The notes: generated by a model from the letters alone, not told the origin. Numbered from the stretch's first letter, positions 45,214-53,224 are shown. The stretch: 64,000 nucleotides of DNA from Taibaiella lutea (GCF_008629695.1 NZ_VWSH01000001.1:523990-587989), one strand, 5' to 3'. Made by a program: numbers and translations.

Positions 45214-45519
45214 TGGATGGTTTAATGGTAAATTGTTGAATGGTTTGTAAATAAGTCAATCTTAAAACATCAAACAATTAAGCAATAAAACAATTGAACG
45301 GTAAAATTTATGGTTTAATGGTTAAATGGTTAATTTCTTAAGGTTCTAACCTTATAATTTTCAAACAATTTAGCAATAAAACAATAATCAACGATAAGGA
45401 CTAAATGGGTTAAATGGATTAATTGTTTAATTGTTGGTTTCAATTGAAACTACCAAAACCAATTAAATCCCTGCCACCTTAAAAACAACTCAACAATAAA
45501 ACAATTCAATAATAAAAAT
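45214..45519. repeat. AT-rich intergenic repeats before tpiA
   Basis: No gene. The stretch is made of reiterated short phrases. One is CAAACAATTAAGCAATAAAA near 45270, again as CAAACAATTTAGCAATAAAA near 45362 and as AACAATAAAACAATTC near 45490. The other, on the opposite strand sense, is TTTAATGGTTAAATGG (near 45312) with variants near 45222 and 45408. Together the two phrases are partly inverted copies, so the RNA could fold repeatedly. The gap carries the tpiA leader. Confidence 0.6.
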
Positions 45520-46284
45520 ATGTCAAGAACAAAAATAGTAGCCGGCAACTGGAAAATGAACCAAAACCTTTTCGAAGGAAAACAATTGGTAACTGATATA
45601 CTTAAAAGAAGCTCCAATCTTTCTGAAAATGTAAAAGTGGTAATTGCACCTCCTTTTACGCAGTTGGAATTAGCAGCTTCTCAAATCAAGGATACAGAGG
45701 GTTTTTACCTTGCTGCGCAAAACTGCCATCAGGAAAAAGCAGGCGCTTACACCGGCGAAGTTTCCGCATATATGCTTAAAAGCGTTGGCGTTGACTATGT
45801 AATACTTGGCCATAGTGAACGCCGCCAGTATTTTGGAGAGGATGAAACTTTGCTGGCTAAAAAAGTGAATGCTGTTCTGGATGCCGAAATGAAAGTAATT
45901 TTCTGCGTAGGCGAACCTTTGGAAATCCGTGATGCAAACACACAAAATGAATTGGTAAAAAAACAAATCCTTGGCGGTTTGTTCCATCTGGATGCAACGC
46001 AGTTTGAAAAAATTGTCATTGCTTACGAACCTGTATGGGCAATAGGCACAGGCCGTACTGCCACTGCAGAACAGGCTCAGGACATGCATGCTTTTATACG
46101 TTCCGTAATTGAAGAAAAATATGGCAATGATATGGCGGCAAACACCACCATCCTTTATGGCGGCAGCTGCAACCCGGCAAATGCCGCTACCCTATTCGCA
46201 TGTCCTGATGTGGACGGCGGGCTAATTGGCGGCGCTTCGCTTAAAGCCGACGATTTTGATGCTATTATCAAAGCTGCATTTTAA
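45520..46284 (+). CDS. tpiA: Triosephosphate isomerase
   Basis: TpiA interconverts dihydroxyacetone phosphate and glyceraldehyde 3-phosphate in glycolysis and gluconeogenesis. The 254-residue product has full length. Catalytic residues are Lys12 (AGNWKMN), His98 (ILGHSERR) and Glu170 (IAYEPVWAIGTG), and the phosphate-binding ILYGGSCNPANA and LIGGASLKADDF loops are intact. The leader is the AT-rich repeat region (45214-45519). DUF3127 lies 84 bases downstream and has its own -7-like box, so tpiA is probably its own unit. Confidence 0.96.
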   Translation: MSRTKIVAGNWKMNQNLFEGKQLVTDILKRSSNLSENVKVVIAPPFTQLELAASQIKDTEGFYLAAQNCHQEKAGAYTGEVSAYMLKSVGVDYVILGHSERRQYFGEDETLLAKKVNAVLDAEMKVIFCVGEPLEIRDANTQNELVKKQILGGLFHLDATQFEKIVIAYEPVWAIGTGRTATAEQAQDMHAFIRSVIEEKYGNDMAANTTILYGGSCNPANAATLFACPDVDGGLIGGASLKADDFDAIIKAAF

Positions 46285-46367
46285 TGTTGAAAACTTAGGC
46301 CTCCGCACTAAAAATCCTAAGTAAAAAAATCCTAACTTCGTTTTCAAATTTTATAAATAGAGATAAT

Positions 46368-46775
46368 ATGAGTTTAGAAGTAACCGGCAGATTGCACACG
46401 AAATTTGCTACGCAACAGATTAAAGATACTTTTTCAAAAAGAGAGTTCGTATTGGAATTGACTGACGAGAGCCCTACAGGTATGGTTTTCACAAATTATG
46501 CATCTTTTCAGCTTGTAAACCAGAGTTGTTCCATCATTGACCAGTTTCAGGAAGGAGAATTATTAAAAGTAAGTTTCAATATCAGAGGTAATAAATGGGA
46601 ACGCGACGGACAAGTAAAATATATTACTAATTTAAATGCATGGCGCGTTGAAAGAGCAGCAGCACCGGTAGCTGCGGGAACACCTCAGCCGCAACCACAA
46701 CAACAATACGCTCCGCAGCCACAACAATTCCAACCACAGCAAAACAATAATACAGCCGACGACTTACCGTTTTAA
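46368..46775 (+). CDS. DUF3127 OB-fold-like protein with an SSB-like C-terminal tip
   Basis: The 135-residue protein is a Bacteroidota DUF3127 member. The first ~100 residues (SLEVTGRLHTKFATQQIKDT, KREFVLELTDESP, VSFNIRGNKWERDGQVKYIT) show the alternating strands of an OB-type barrel, as in PriB/SSB-like proteins. The C-terminal tail is Gln/Pro-rich and ends in DDLPF. This closely matches the DDIPF tip of single-stranded DNA-binding protein, which docks partner proteins. DNA binding is therefore plausible but not established. A TAACTTCG box (46333-46340) lies 27 bases upstream. Confidence 0.8.
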   Translation: MSLEVTGRLHTKFATQQIKDTFSKREFVLELTDESPTGMVFTNYASFQLVNQSCSIIDQFQEGELLKVSFNIRGNKWERDGQVKYITNLNAWRVERAAAPVAAGTPQPQPQQQYAPQPQQFQPQQNNNTADDLPF

Positions 46776-46798
46776 TAGCTGAATTATATATTTTACTA

Positions 46799-46840
46799 AA
46801 ATAAGCCTTGTCATTTATTGCTATATGACAAGGCTTATTT
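46799..46840 (+). terminator. Terminator after the DUF3127 gene
   Basis: Perfect 16-bp arms at 46799-46814 and 46825-46840 with a 10-base loop. Its last base is also the first base of the next -7 box. Confidence 0.8.
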
Positions 46841-46847
46841 ACTTTTG
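46840..46847 (+). promoter_or_regulatory. -7 box for the DUF4836 lipoprotein
   Basis: TACTTTTG matches TAnnTTTG exactly and lies 19 bases before the ATG at 46867. It is fused to the end of the preceding terminator hairpin. Confidence 0.6.
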
Positions 46848-46866
46848 CATTAAATTTTAATATTCC

Positions 46867-48555
46867 ATGCGCAAAATGCTTCGCTTTGTCCCCATTATTC
46901 TTTGCTTTTCTATTTTTTTAAGTAGTTGCAGTTCCACTGATTCAAATACAAAATACATCTCCAAAGATGCTATCGGTGTTTTAAGTATCAACACCACCCA
47001 ATTGGCAAAAAAAGTTGCCATTAACGCTATTTCCGGCAGCCCTATTTTTCAGGATATGCTAAAAAAAGCAGGTTCAGACACTACTGCGCTTGATATTGAA
47101 AAAACAGGTATCGACCCCTTGAACGTATTCTATATATACGGTCTGGCCGATAAGAGATTATCGGGCAAATCAAAATTCATGATGATCATTCCGCTTAAAA
47201 ATGCAACAAATTTCAAAGCGTTCATCAAAGAAAAATTCCCCGAAGCGGTATTTTCCCAAAAAGGCAAACTGAACTTTGTTAAGTTCAATACCAATATCTG
47301 CATGGGCTGGGATGAAAAAACAGCTATTGCATCTGCCGCAACACCTAACTACGACGAGTGGAATTCTTTGCCTTCAGCCGCGCCTGTAGATATGGTAACG
47401 ATAATGACAGAAGATATTGAAAAAACTTTCTCACTGGATAAAGAACAATCGCTGGCAAACAATCCAAAATTTGCTACGCTTCAAAAAGAAAACCATGACA
47501 TCAGTTTCTGGTTGAATTACGAAGGCTTTATCAATGGCATGCCGCAGGAACAAGTTGGTACCGCCGGTATGATTTTAGCCTCCCAAAAGAACCTGCTAAA
47601 AGATATTTACGTTGCAGGCGGACTTGATTTTGAGAAAGGAAAGATTGTAAGTGACGCTACTTATTATTTCAACCCGGCTATTAAAGGCATTTCTGAAGCG
47701 CTGGAGCCAAAATCCATCAACAATGATTTATTGAAACGCGTTCCCGGCCAACAGATGAACCTGATGATGAGCTATCATTTCAATCCGAAAGGCCTTATTA
47801 AGGTTTTGGAAACCATGAATGTTTTACCGCTGGCAGTTTCCGGCCTGAAAGAATACGGCCTGACGCTGGATGATGTTACCAAAGCATTTACGGGAGATTT
47901 CCTTTTGGCTGTAACCGATTTTTCTGTTGCATCTGAAAGCAAATCTTATACCATGAATGGCGTTTCTATCAATCAGACAGCCCCTGTACCATCTTTCAAA
48001 GCATCTTTATCCTTTAAAATAAATGATAAACCATCTTTTGACAAAATCATGCAGCTGGTAGTGAACAATGAATTGATGAGCAATCCGACACCGGGCGTTT
48101 ACACATTAAGCTCTTTTGCTACATTGGTTACCAATGGCGAATATGCCGCCGTTTCCAACGATGCGGCTGTTGCCTCTGCTTTTATGCAGCCGGGTAATTC
48201 CAAATTTGACGTACCTTCCGATGTAAAGAACCAGCCTTATGGTTTCTATGCCGATATTAAAAACTCCGTAAAATCTATTCCTCTGGATTTGATTTACGGT
48301 AAAGAAGACACTGCCGTTTTCCATGACGGAAGATTGTTATTGGAATCTATAAATGCTTACGGAGGCAAACTTGAAGGCGACCATACTAAATTCCATTTTG
48401 AAATATTGTTTCAGGATAAAGGAGAAAACAGCCTGATGCAGCTGATTAAATTCTCTCAAAAAATTGCGGAAGCAGAAATGAAGCAGCCCGATTCCATTGA
48501 TGAAGTCATTCCTCAGGATGAAAGCGAAGAAGCTGACTCGGCTCTGGCCATTTAA
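46867..48555 (+). CDS. DUF4836 family lipoprotein
   Basis: The 562-residue protein has a classic lipoprotein signal (VPIILCFSIFLSSC, Cys at residue 21) and mature start SSTDSNTKYISKDAIGVLS. The DUF4836 pattern 'IPKDAxxVLxINxxxLxKK' is clear at 31-52 (ISKDAIGVLSINTTQLAKK). The rest is a large alpha/beta repeat with two similar halves (RVPGQQMNLMMSYHFNPKG; QPYGFYADIKNSVKSIPLDL). Family function is unknown; members are outer- or inner-membrane-bound in the periplasm. It is monocistronic between its own promoter box and a hairpin. Confidence 0.85.
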   Translation: MRKMLRFVPIILCFSIFLSSCSSTDSNTKYISKDAIGVLSINTTQLAKKVAINAISGSPIFQDMLKKAGSDTTALDIEKTGIDPLNVFYIYGLADKRLSGKSKFMMIIPLKNATNFKAFIKEKFPEAVFSQKGKLNFVKFNTNICMGWDEKTAIASAATPNYDEWNSLPSAAPVDMVTIMTEDIEKTFSLDKEQSLANNPKFATLQKENHDISFWLNYEGFINGMPQEQVGTAGMILASQKNLLKDIYVAGGLDFEKGKIVSDATYYFNPAIKGISEALEPKSINNDLLKRVPGQQMNLMMSYHFNPKGLIKVLETMNVLPLAVSGLKEYGLTLDDVTKAFTGDFLLAVTDFSVASESKSYTMNGVSINQTAPVPSFKASLSFKINDKPSFDKIMQLVVNNELMSNPTPGVYTLSSFATLVTNGEYAAVSNDAAVASAFMQPGNSKFDVPSDVKNQPYGFYADIKNSVKSIPLDLIYGKEDTAVFHDGRLLLESINAYGGKLEGDHTKFHFEILFQDKGENSLMQLIKFSQKIAEAEMKQPDSIDEVIPQDESEEADSALAI

Positions 48556-48575
48556 GCGACACCAAATGTGAACCA

Positions 48576-48599
48576 CCCTGCAGTCCTTCGATTGCAGGG
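48576..48599 (+). terminator. Terminator after the DUF4836 gene
   Basis: CCCTGCA (48576-48582) pairs with TGCAGGG (48593-48599) over a 10-base loop, followed by TTTTTCATTT. Confidence 0.7.
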
Positions 48600-48725
48600 T
48601 TTTTCATTTAGAGCCCTTAGCCTGATATAGCATTGTCATTTTGCATTTTCCGATTAAGCATTGGTTAATTCGCCTAAGTTTTGCCGAAAGGGCAAAATAG
48701 CAACCTGCTTGTAATCATAATTTAC

Positions 48726-48733
48726 TATTTTTG
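48726..48733 (+). promoter_or_regulatory. -7 box for lepB
   Basis: TATTTTTG matches TAnnTTTG exactly, 63 bases before the lepB ATG, giving a leader of about 55 bases. Confidence 0.5.
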
Positions 48734-48796
48734 GCCTTATTCCTTTCCTTTGAAAGGGACATCTAAAGCATAACAATATAAATCTCAACAGCCATC

Positions 48797-50035
48797 ATGC
48801 GTTTAGCTATCTGGAAAAAGAAAAAGCAAGACCCTAATAAAAAAAAGAAACCTGTTTGGAGAGAATGGCTTGATGCCGGCCTTTTTGCCATCATTGCTGC
48901 AACTATCATCCGTACATTTTTAATAGAAGCTTATACCATTCCCTCCGGCTCGATGGAGGGTACCATGCTTATCAACGATTACCTGTTTGTAAGCAAAGTG
49001 TCCTACGGCCCGCGCCTTCCCATGACACCAATTGCGATTCCATTGGTACATAATACGATGCCTGTTTTCGGTGGTAAATCCTATACGGATGCCGTTCAAT
49101 GGGGCTATCACCGTTTGCCCGGCTTTGGTAACGTAGAGCGCAATGATGTGGTAGTATTCAATTTCCCTAATAATGATACGGCCATGCTTATTGATCCTGC
49201 TGCCGATTATTATGCTGCAGTCCGTTCCGCCGGCCGTGAAGCTGTATGGAACCAGACGGAAATCATTACACGTCCGGTTGACAAAAAGGAAAACTATATC
49301 AAACGTTGCGTAGGTATTTCCGGAGATATTATAGAAGTAAGGGACGGTGTGGTTTTTGTGAATGGAAAACAAGGCCAGTTGTTCCCGCATCAACGCATGG
49401 ATTACAGAATCATGGCACAGCCTAACTTCGGTATTTCTGAAGATTTTGCGGAAGAAAACCATATTTTACTGAAGGGCGGCAATGCCAATACAGGCTTTGT
49501 GGTGGAAATGGAAAACGAAACGGTTCCTCTGGTAAAGAAATTACAAGGCGTTATAAATGTATCCCATTTTGTGGAAGCCAAAGGCGCTATTGACGGACCT
49601 ACGGGAATGGCCGTATATCCTAACAATGTGAATTTCTTCAAATGGAATGAAGATAACTACGGGCCGATAATGATTCCTAAAAAAGGCATGACTATTAACC
49701 TTACACCCGAAAATATTGCATTGTACAAACGCGATATACAGGTGTATGAAAAGAATAAATTTGAAGAAAGGGACGGCAAGGTATTTATCAATGATGCCCC
49801 TGCTACGCAATATACTTTCAAGATGAATTATTTCTGGCTTATGGGAGATAACCGGCATAATTCCGCCGATTCACGTTTCTGGGGTTTTGTTCCTGAAGAT
49901 CATGTGGTGGGTAAAGCATCTTTTGTATGGCTGAGTTATGGCAACAGTTCCGACGAAGGACAAACAGATGCTTATGCTAAAAAGGGTATCAGATGGGGTC
50001 GTCTGATGCGGGGCGTAGGTTCTCTGGAAGAATAA
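48797..50035 (+). CDS. lepB: Signal peptidase I
   Basis: LepB cleaves Sec/Tat signal peptides at the outer face of the inner membrane. The 412-residue protein has one N-terminal membrane anchor (AGLFAIIAATIIRTFLI), the catalytic Ser52 in TIPSGSMEGTM, the general-base Lys169 in NYIKRCVGISGD, and the box E-like GDNRHNSADSRFWGFVPED. The long insert (about 180-330) between the Lys region and GDNRHNS is typical of Bacteroidota LepB, so the length is above that of E. coli (324). It serves the many exported proteins here. The last codons adjoin a hairpin. Confidence 0.94.
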   Translation: MRLAIWKKKKQDPNKKKKPVWREWLDAGLFAIIAATIIRTFLIEAYTIPSGSMEGTMLINDYLFVSKVSYGPRLPMTPIAIPLVHNTMPVFGGKSYTDAVQWGYHRLPGFGNVERNDVVVFNFPNNDTAMLIDPAADYYAAVRSAGREAVWNQTEIITRPVDKKENYIKRCVGISGDIIEVRDGVVFVNGKQGQLFPHQRMDYRIMAQPNFGISEDFAEENHILLKGGNANTGFVVEMENETVPLVKKLQGVINVSHFVEAKGAIDGPTGMAVYPNNVNFFKWNEDNYGPIMIPKKGMTINLTPENIALYKRDIQVYEKNKFEERDGKVFINDAPATQYTFKMNYFWLMGDNRHNSADSRFWGFVPEDHVVGKASFVWLSYGNSSDEGQTDAYAKKGIRWGRLMRGVGSLEE

Positions 50036-50075
50036 CATTCCCTCCTTGCTCCTGTTTAAAAAAAAAAATAAATCT

Positions 50076-50108
50076 GAACGCAGTATTTCCATAAGAAATC
50101 CTGCGTTC
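50076..50108 (+). terminator. Terminator after lepB
   Basis: GAACGCAG (50076-50083) pairs with CTGCGTTC (50101-50108); TTAATTTT follows and overlaps the next -7 box. Confidence 0.65.
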
Positions 50109-50109
50109 T

Positions 50110-50117
50110 TAATTTTG
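50110..50117 (+). promoter_or_regulatory. -7 box for the hydrolase-aroK-DUF423 unit
   Basis: TAATTTTG matches TAnnTTTG exactly. It ends 5 bases before the ATG at 50123, so the mRNA should begin at or near the start codon. Confidence 0.55.
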
Positions 50118-50122
50118 CCTCC

Positions 50123-50926
50123 ATGCAGATACAACCGGGCTTTATTAATTACGAAGACAGCAGGATTCATATACTTAAAATGGGCAGCGGCCCTAAGCTG
50201 CTCATCGCCATTCATGGCTTCGGTAATGATGCAGGTATCTTCAGGTCTGTTGCAGAAGCTTTTCAGGAAGCATATACTATGGTTTCCATTGATCTGCCGG
50301 GACATGGAAAGACGGTCTGGAACAAGACTTATTTTGAGAAACAGGATTTGATGGCAATCATTCAGGGAATTAAAATGGAATTCGGTGTGGATATGTTTAC
50401 ATTAATGGGATTCAGCCTGGGCGGGCGGGCATGTTTAAGCATTGTAGAATTGCAGCCCAACTGGATTGACAAGTTAATTCTGTTAGCTCCGGACGGGCTG
50501 AAAAAGAACTTCTGGTATAATGCTGCTACAAGGAATGTTTTCGGGAAGATTATTTTCAAAAAGATGATGCAGGATCCGGATGCATGGCTCCATTATGTTG
50601 ATAAACTAAAGCAATGGAATATTATTGATGCTTCCCGCTTTAAATTTGCAAAGGCGCATCTTACTAATGAAGATATAAGGCATCAGTTATCTTATGTATG
50701 GCCGGTTACCAGCAAGCTGATTGTAAGCACTATATTGGCGAAGTGGCATATACGCAAGTACAAAATCGAAACGCATTTATACATGGGCAACCATGACAGG
50801 ATATTTCCGCCGAGGCAGGGGCAACAGTTTGTCAAGGGACTGAAAACAGCCAGCCTGCATGTTTTGGATCAGGGACATAATCTTATAAATGAAAGATTGA
50901 TTCAGGAATTAAAAACCGTACTTTAA
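50123..50926 (+). CDS. Alpha/beta-fold hydrolase
   Basis: The 267-residue protein has the canonical fold: HGFGNDAGIF after strand 3 (oxyanion HG motif), the nucleophile elbow GFSLGG with Ser98, the acid in YMGNHDRIFPP and the base His in VLDQGHNLI near residue 252. It has no signal peptide. The lid region (NFWYNAATRNVFGKIIFKKM) is helical and basic. The substrate cannot be told; esterase and C-C hydrolase relatives share this pattern. It starts a tight run: aroK 4 bases downstream, then the DUF423 gene. Confidence 0.87.
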   Translation: MQIQPGFINYEDSRIHILKMGSGPKLLIAIHGFGNDAGIFRSVAEAFQEAYTMVSIDLPGHGKTVWNKTYFEKQDLMAIIQGIKMEFGVDMFTLMGFSLGGRACLSIVELQPNWIDKLILLAPDGLKKNFWYNAATRNVFGKIIFKKMMQDPDAWLHYVDKLKQWNIIDASRFKFAKAHLTNEDIRHQLSYVWPVTSKLIVSTILAKWHIRKYKIETHLYMGNHDRIFPPRQGQQFVKGLKTASLHVLDQGHNLINERLIQELKTVL

Positions 50927-50930
50927 AAAG

Positions 50931-51434
50931 ATGCGCATTTTCTTCATAGGCATGCCGGGCAGCGGAAAATCGTACTGGAGCAAAGCATTATCAGCTCAGC
51001 TGGGGTATGCGCGTCTGGATCTGGATCATTATATTGAAACAAAGGAAGGGAAAAGCATACCGGAAATGTTTGCCATAAGTGAATCCTATTTCAGGAATGC
51101 GGAAAGCGCTGTCCTGAAATCCATACCCAATGATTTCCGGGAGAATATTATTGTGGCAACCGGCGGTGGTGCTCCTTTCTATTATGATAATATGGAATGG
51201 ATGCAGGAGAACGGTATGGTAGTCTATCTGAAAGCAAGTGTGGACTATCTTTTTAGCAGACTGAAGCATGCCTATACGGAACGGCCTTTGCTGAAAAGCG
51301 GCACGGAGAAGGAATTATACGAAAAGACATCAGCCTTGTTCGAACAAAGAAAAGAAATATACTTACAGGCACCTTATATTATTGATGTGGAAACGGCTAC
51401 ACTTGATACCTTTGCAAAAACGCTGAAATTATAA
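50931..51434 (+). CDS. aroK: Shikimate kinase
   Basis: AroK phosphorylates shikimate at the 3-hydroxyl in aromatic amino-acid synthesis. The 167-residue protein has the P-loop GMPGSGKSYW (Walker A, residues 7-16), the shikimate-binding DLDHYIETKEGKSIPEMF, the ATGGGAPFYYDNMEWM segment, and TERPLL with the lid Arg. Length and order fit the family. It lies 4 bases after the hydrolase and 11 before the DUF423 gene, so it is the middle of a three-gene transcript. No other aro gene is in the window. Confidence 0.94.
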   Translation: MRIFFIGMPGSGKSYWSKALSAQLGYARLDLDHYIETKEGKSIPEMFAISESYFRNAESAVLKSIPNDFRENIIVATGGGAPFYYDNMEWMQENGMVVYLKASVDYLFSRLKHAYTERPLLKSGTEKELYEKTSALFEQRKEIYLQAPYIIDVETATLDTFAKTLKL

Positions 51435-51445
51435 TTCGTCAGACA

Positions 51446-51859
51446 ATGAATAAGACTCTTTACAAACCTGCTCTCAATGCGGCTATTATCTTCGCTGCTT
51501 TATGTGTTATTATCGGCGCCATGGGCGCACATGCGCTGAAAGGCGTGTTGTCAGAGGAGCTGCTGGGTACTTATGAAACAGCTGTTAAGTATCAGTTTTA
51601 TCACAGCCTTGCGCTTGCGTTTACAGGTATGGTTTATTATGCTTTCCCTTCTGTCTGGGTACGCAGGGCTACCTGGGCATTTGTGATCGGTATCCTTCTT
51701 TTTTCGGGTTCTATTTATTTACTGGTTTATCTGAAACAAACTGCCACGCTTGGGTTGGGTAAATTAGGCATCCTTACGCCGATAGGCGGCCTGTTTTTAA
51801 TTGCAGGCTGGATATTGCTGCTAATCGGCATCAATAAAAGGCATGTTACTTCAAAGTAA
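51446..51859 (+). CDS. DUF423 membrane protein
   Basis: The 137-residue protein has four membrane spans and the DUF423 (YgdD-like) signature: NAAIIFAALCVIIGAMGAHAL near the start (GAFGAHAL in others) and YHSLALAFTGMVYYAFP. Function is not established for the family. It is the last gene of the hydrolase-aroK unit. Three hairpins begin within 10 bases of its stop. Confidence 0.88.
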   Translation: MNKTLYKPALNAAIIFAALCVIIGAMGAHALKGVLSEELLGTYETAVKYQFYHSLALAFTGMVYYAFPSVWVRRATWAFVIGILLFSGSIYLLVYLKQTATLGLGKLGILTPIGGLFLIAGWILLLIGINKRHVTSK

Positions 51860-51866
51860 CGTAGTT

Positions 51867-51912
51867 AGCGATGGGTTGTACCCATCGCTGTTTTGTTTCG
51901 CCCTTTCAGGGC
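51867..51912. repeat. Two successive short hairpins (REP-like)
   Basis: Hairpin 1 has perfect 10-bp arms AGCGATGGGT (51867-51876) and ACCCATCGCT (51880-51889) with a TGT loop. Hairpin 2 has arms GCCCT (51900-51904) and AGGGC (51908-51912) around TTC. The pair (GATGGGT...ACCCATC then TTTCGCCCTTTCAGGGC) is a repeated intergenic motif I have seen in Bacteroidota genomes, from memory. It may also end the aroK/DUF423 transcript. Confidence 0.65.
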
Positions 51913-51943
51913 TTTCATTTCAGTAATCATGCATAAATAAGTT

Positions 51944-51986
51944 TTTTCACGTGTCCCACACCTTTGAGGTGTGGGACACGTGAAAA
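51944..51986. repeat. Perfect 20-bp inverted repeat with 3-base loop
   Basis: The arms at 51944-51963 and 51967-51986 are exact reverse complements, with loop TTG. The core is CACGTGTCCCACACCT and its complement. An E-box-like CACGTG lies in each arm. It is far longer than a terminator and no T run follows on the plus strand. It is probably a REP-type extragenic palindrome or a target for a protein dimer. Confidence 0.8.
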
Positions 51987-52022
51987 GAGCCATGTATGAT
52001 TCCATAGTAAAACTAATCATTC

Positions 52023-52375
52023 AGGAATATCACTTTATTTTTCTGAAACATCACCTTACAATTTCTTAGGTACAACCTTGCTTTTTCTTAGGTTCACCTA
52101 ACCTTTTCTAAAATACCACCTTACCTGTCAAAAAGGGACTACCTCGTGTTTTATCAGGTATTACCTCCAAATTTTATAGGTACCTCCTGGTCTCCTTTAA
52201 AGGTACCACCTCGTTTTTTCTTAGGTTATACCTCGCTTTTTCTTAGGTATCTCCTAATCCTTCCGGTAGGCGCTACCTCCTGTTTTGTCAGGTATCACCT
52301 TATCTTTTCAATAGGTACCACCTCGTTGTCTGGTAGGCAATACCTCGTTATTTCACAGGAGGTAGCTTAAAAAAC
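52023..52375. repeat. Degenerate array of about fifteen 22-bp units built on AGGT...ACCT
   Basis: From about 52023 to 52370 the sequence divides into units of 21-23 bases. The consensus is AGGTAnnACCTC followed by about ten mostly pyrimidine bases (GTTTTTTCTT type), then the next AGGTA. Good copies are near 52069 (AGGTACAACCTTG), 52201 (AGGTACCACCTCG), 52224 (AGGTTATACCTCG) and 52314 (AGGTACCACCTCG). AGGT and ACCT in each unit are inverted, so each is a small hyphenated palindrome. The 22-base period is not a multiple of three and the copies differ at the unit level, so this is not a coding repeat. A 74-codon open frame at 52146-52370 is a by-product. Confidence 0.75.
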
Positions 52376-52482
52376 CTTAGGTGGGCGTTTTTAAATAACT
52401 GATTACCCCTGTTCAGGAAACAAGACTGTTGATTTTATCGCGGAGGGATAGCATATCGGTAGCCTTTTATTATCTGATAGAG

Positions 52483-52605
52483 CATTGTCCCGTAGGGACA
52501 ATATTGCAATGTTCATCACATTTTATGTTTGGAGTAATTTGACTCTTACAAGGTCAGGAATGGATTGCTGATATACTCTACCAATATTGTATCCCTACGG
52601 GACAG
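52483..52605. repeat. Inverted pair of REP-like units (CCCGTAGGG)
   Basis: Unit A (52483-52511) contains the perfect palindrome ATTGTCCC-GTA-GGGACAAT at 52484-52502 followed by ATTGCAAT. Unit B, read on the minus strand from 52605 to 52581, has CTGTCCCGTAGGGATACAATATTGG, sharing TGTCCCGTAGGGA and CAATATTG with one extra TA. About 70 bases separate the two head-to-head units. This layout is typical of paired REP sequences moved by REP-associated transposases; no such gene is in the window. Confidence 0.65.
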
Positions 52606-52668
52606 GCTGAACGATATAATAAATGTTTCCTGAATGGGGATTGTCAAATCAAAATATATAAACAACAA

Positions 52669-52689
52669 AAAGCCGGCAAAGCCGGCTTT
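52669..52689 (-). terminator. Terminator for the minus-strand gene at 52715
   Basis: AAAGCCGGC (52669-52677) and GCCGGCTTT (52681-52689) with AAA loop; on the minus strand a T run follows the second arm. It is 26 bases past the stop of the next gene. Confidence 0.8.
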
Positions 52690-52714
52690 CATCATTCTAT
52701 TTATGTTATTATTT

Positions 52715-53224
52715 TTACTGTGAGGTCTCACCCGGGTTGTTACCGGCTTCACTCTCCTTATCCTCATCTTCTATTATTTTCCCAAAACGCGCATTATAAT
52801 CATCCAGTTCTTTCATAGCCTCGTCAAGGTCGCCGTCATACTTCCGCGCGTTACGCAGGCTGTTGCTGAATTTGTCCACAAAGGTCATCACATCATTACC
52901 CAAAGCTTTGTCGGTATCATCCAGTAATTCACACAGGTTTTTAGCAGCCAGTTTACAGGCCTTCAGTTTACGTAAGTATACCAGACGTTGGTTCAGGTCA
53001 GCAGCCTGATCGTCTTTTGCAAGCTTATTGTCGTACTGCGTTGACAGCTTAGCAACTATTTCCACCAGTCCAAGGCGGGAAGTACCTACCACACGTAATC
53101 CATTACGTGATTCATTACTGAGTGATACCTTAAAAGGCGTTAAGATTGTAGCAAGCCCGGTAAGCTCTGCCGTTGTTTTTTCAAGCTCATTGTTCTGAGC
53201 AAAAGAATGCACTAAGAAATTCAT
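52715..53224 (-). CDS. Unrecognised 169-residue helical protein
   Basis: The product is predicted nearly all helical and charged, with no signal peptide (MNFLVHSFAQNNELEKTTAE) and no membrane span. It contains RLVYLRKLKACKLAAKNLCE and ALGNDVMTFVDKFSNSLRNARKYDGDLDEAM, ending in an acidic Gly/Asn tail (EDEDKESEAGNNPGETSQ). It may belong to a Bacteroidota-only family of unknown function; I could not name one. It is the only minus-strand gene between the aroK unit and the toxin module, and it has its own terminator. Its proximity to the Rhs module may be chance. Confidence 0.6.
   Translation of the reverse strand: MNFLVHSFAQNNELEKTTAELTGLATILTPFKVSLSNESRNGLRVVGTSRLGLVEIVAKLSTQYDNKLAKDDQAADLNQRLVYLRKLKACKLAAKNLCELLDDTDKALGNDVMTFVDKFSNSLRNARKYDGDLDEAMKELDDYNARFGKIIEDEDKESEAGNNPGETSQ

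Noticed and set aside
52146-52370. 74-codon open frame on the plus strand
   Set aside because: It lies inside the 22-bp repeat array, whose period is not a multiple of three; the product shows no domain pattern or plausible start context.
52023-52375. CRISPR array
   Set aside because: Units are 21-23 bases, degenerate throughout, with no constant repeat and unique spacer split, and no cas gene is in the window.
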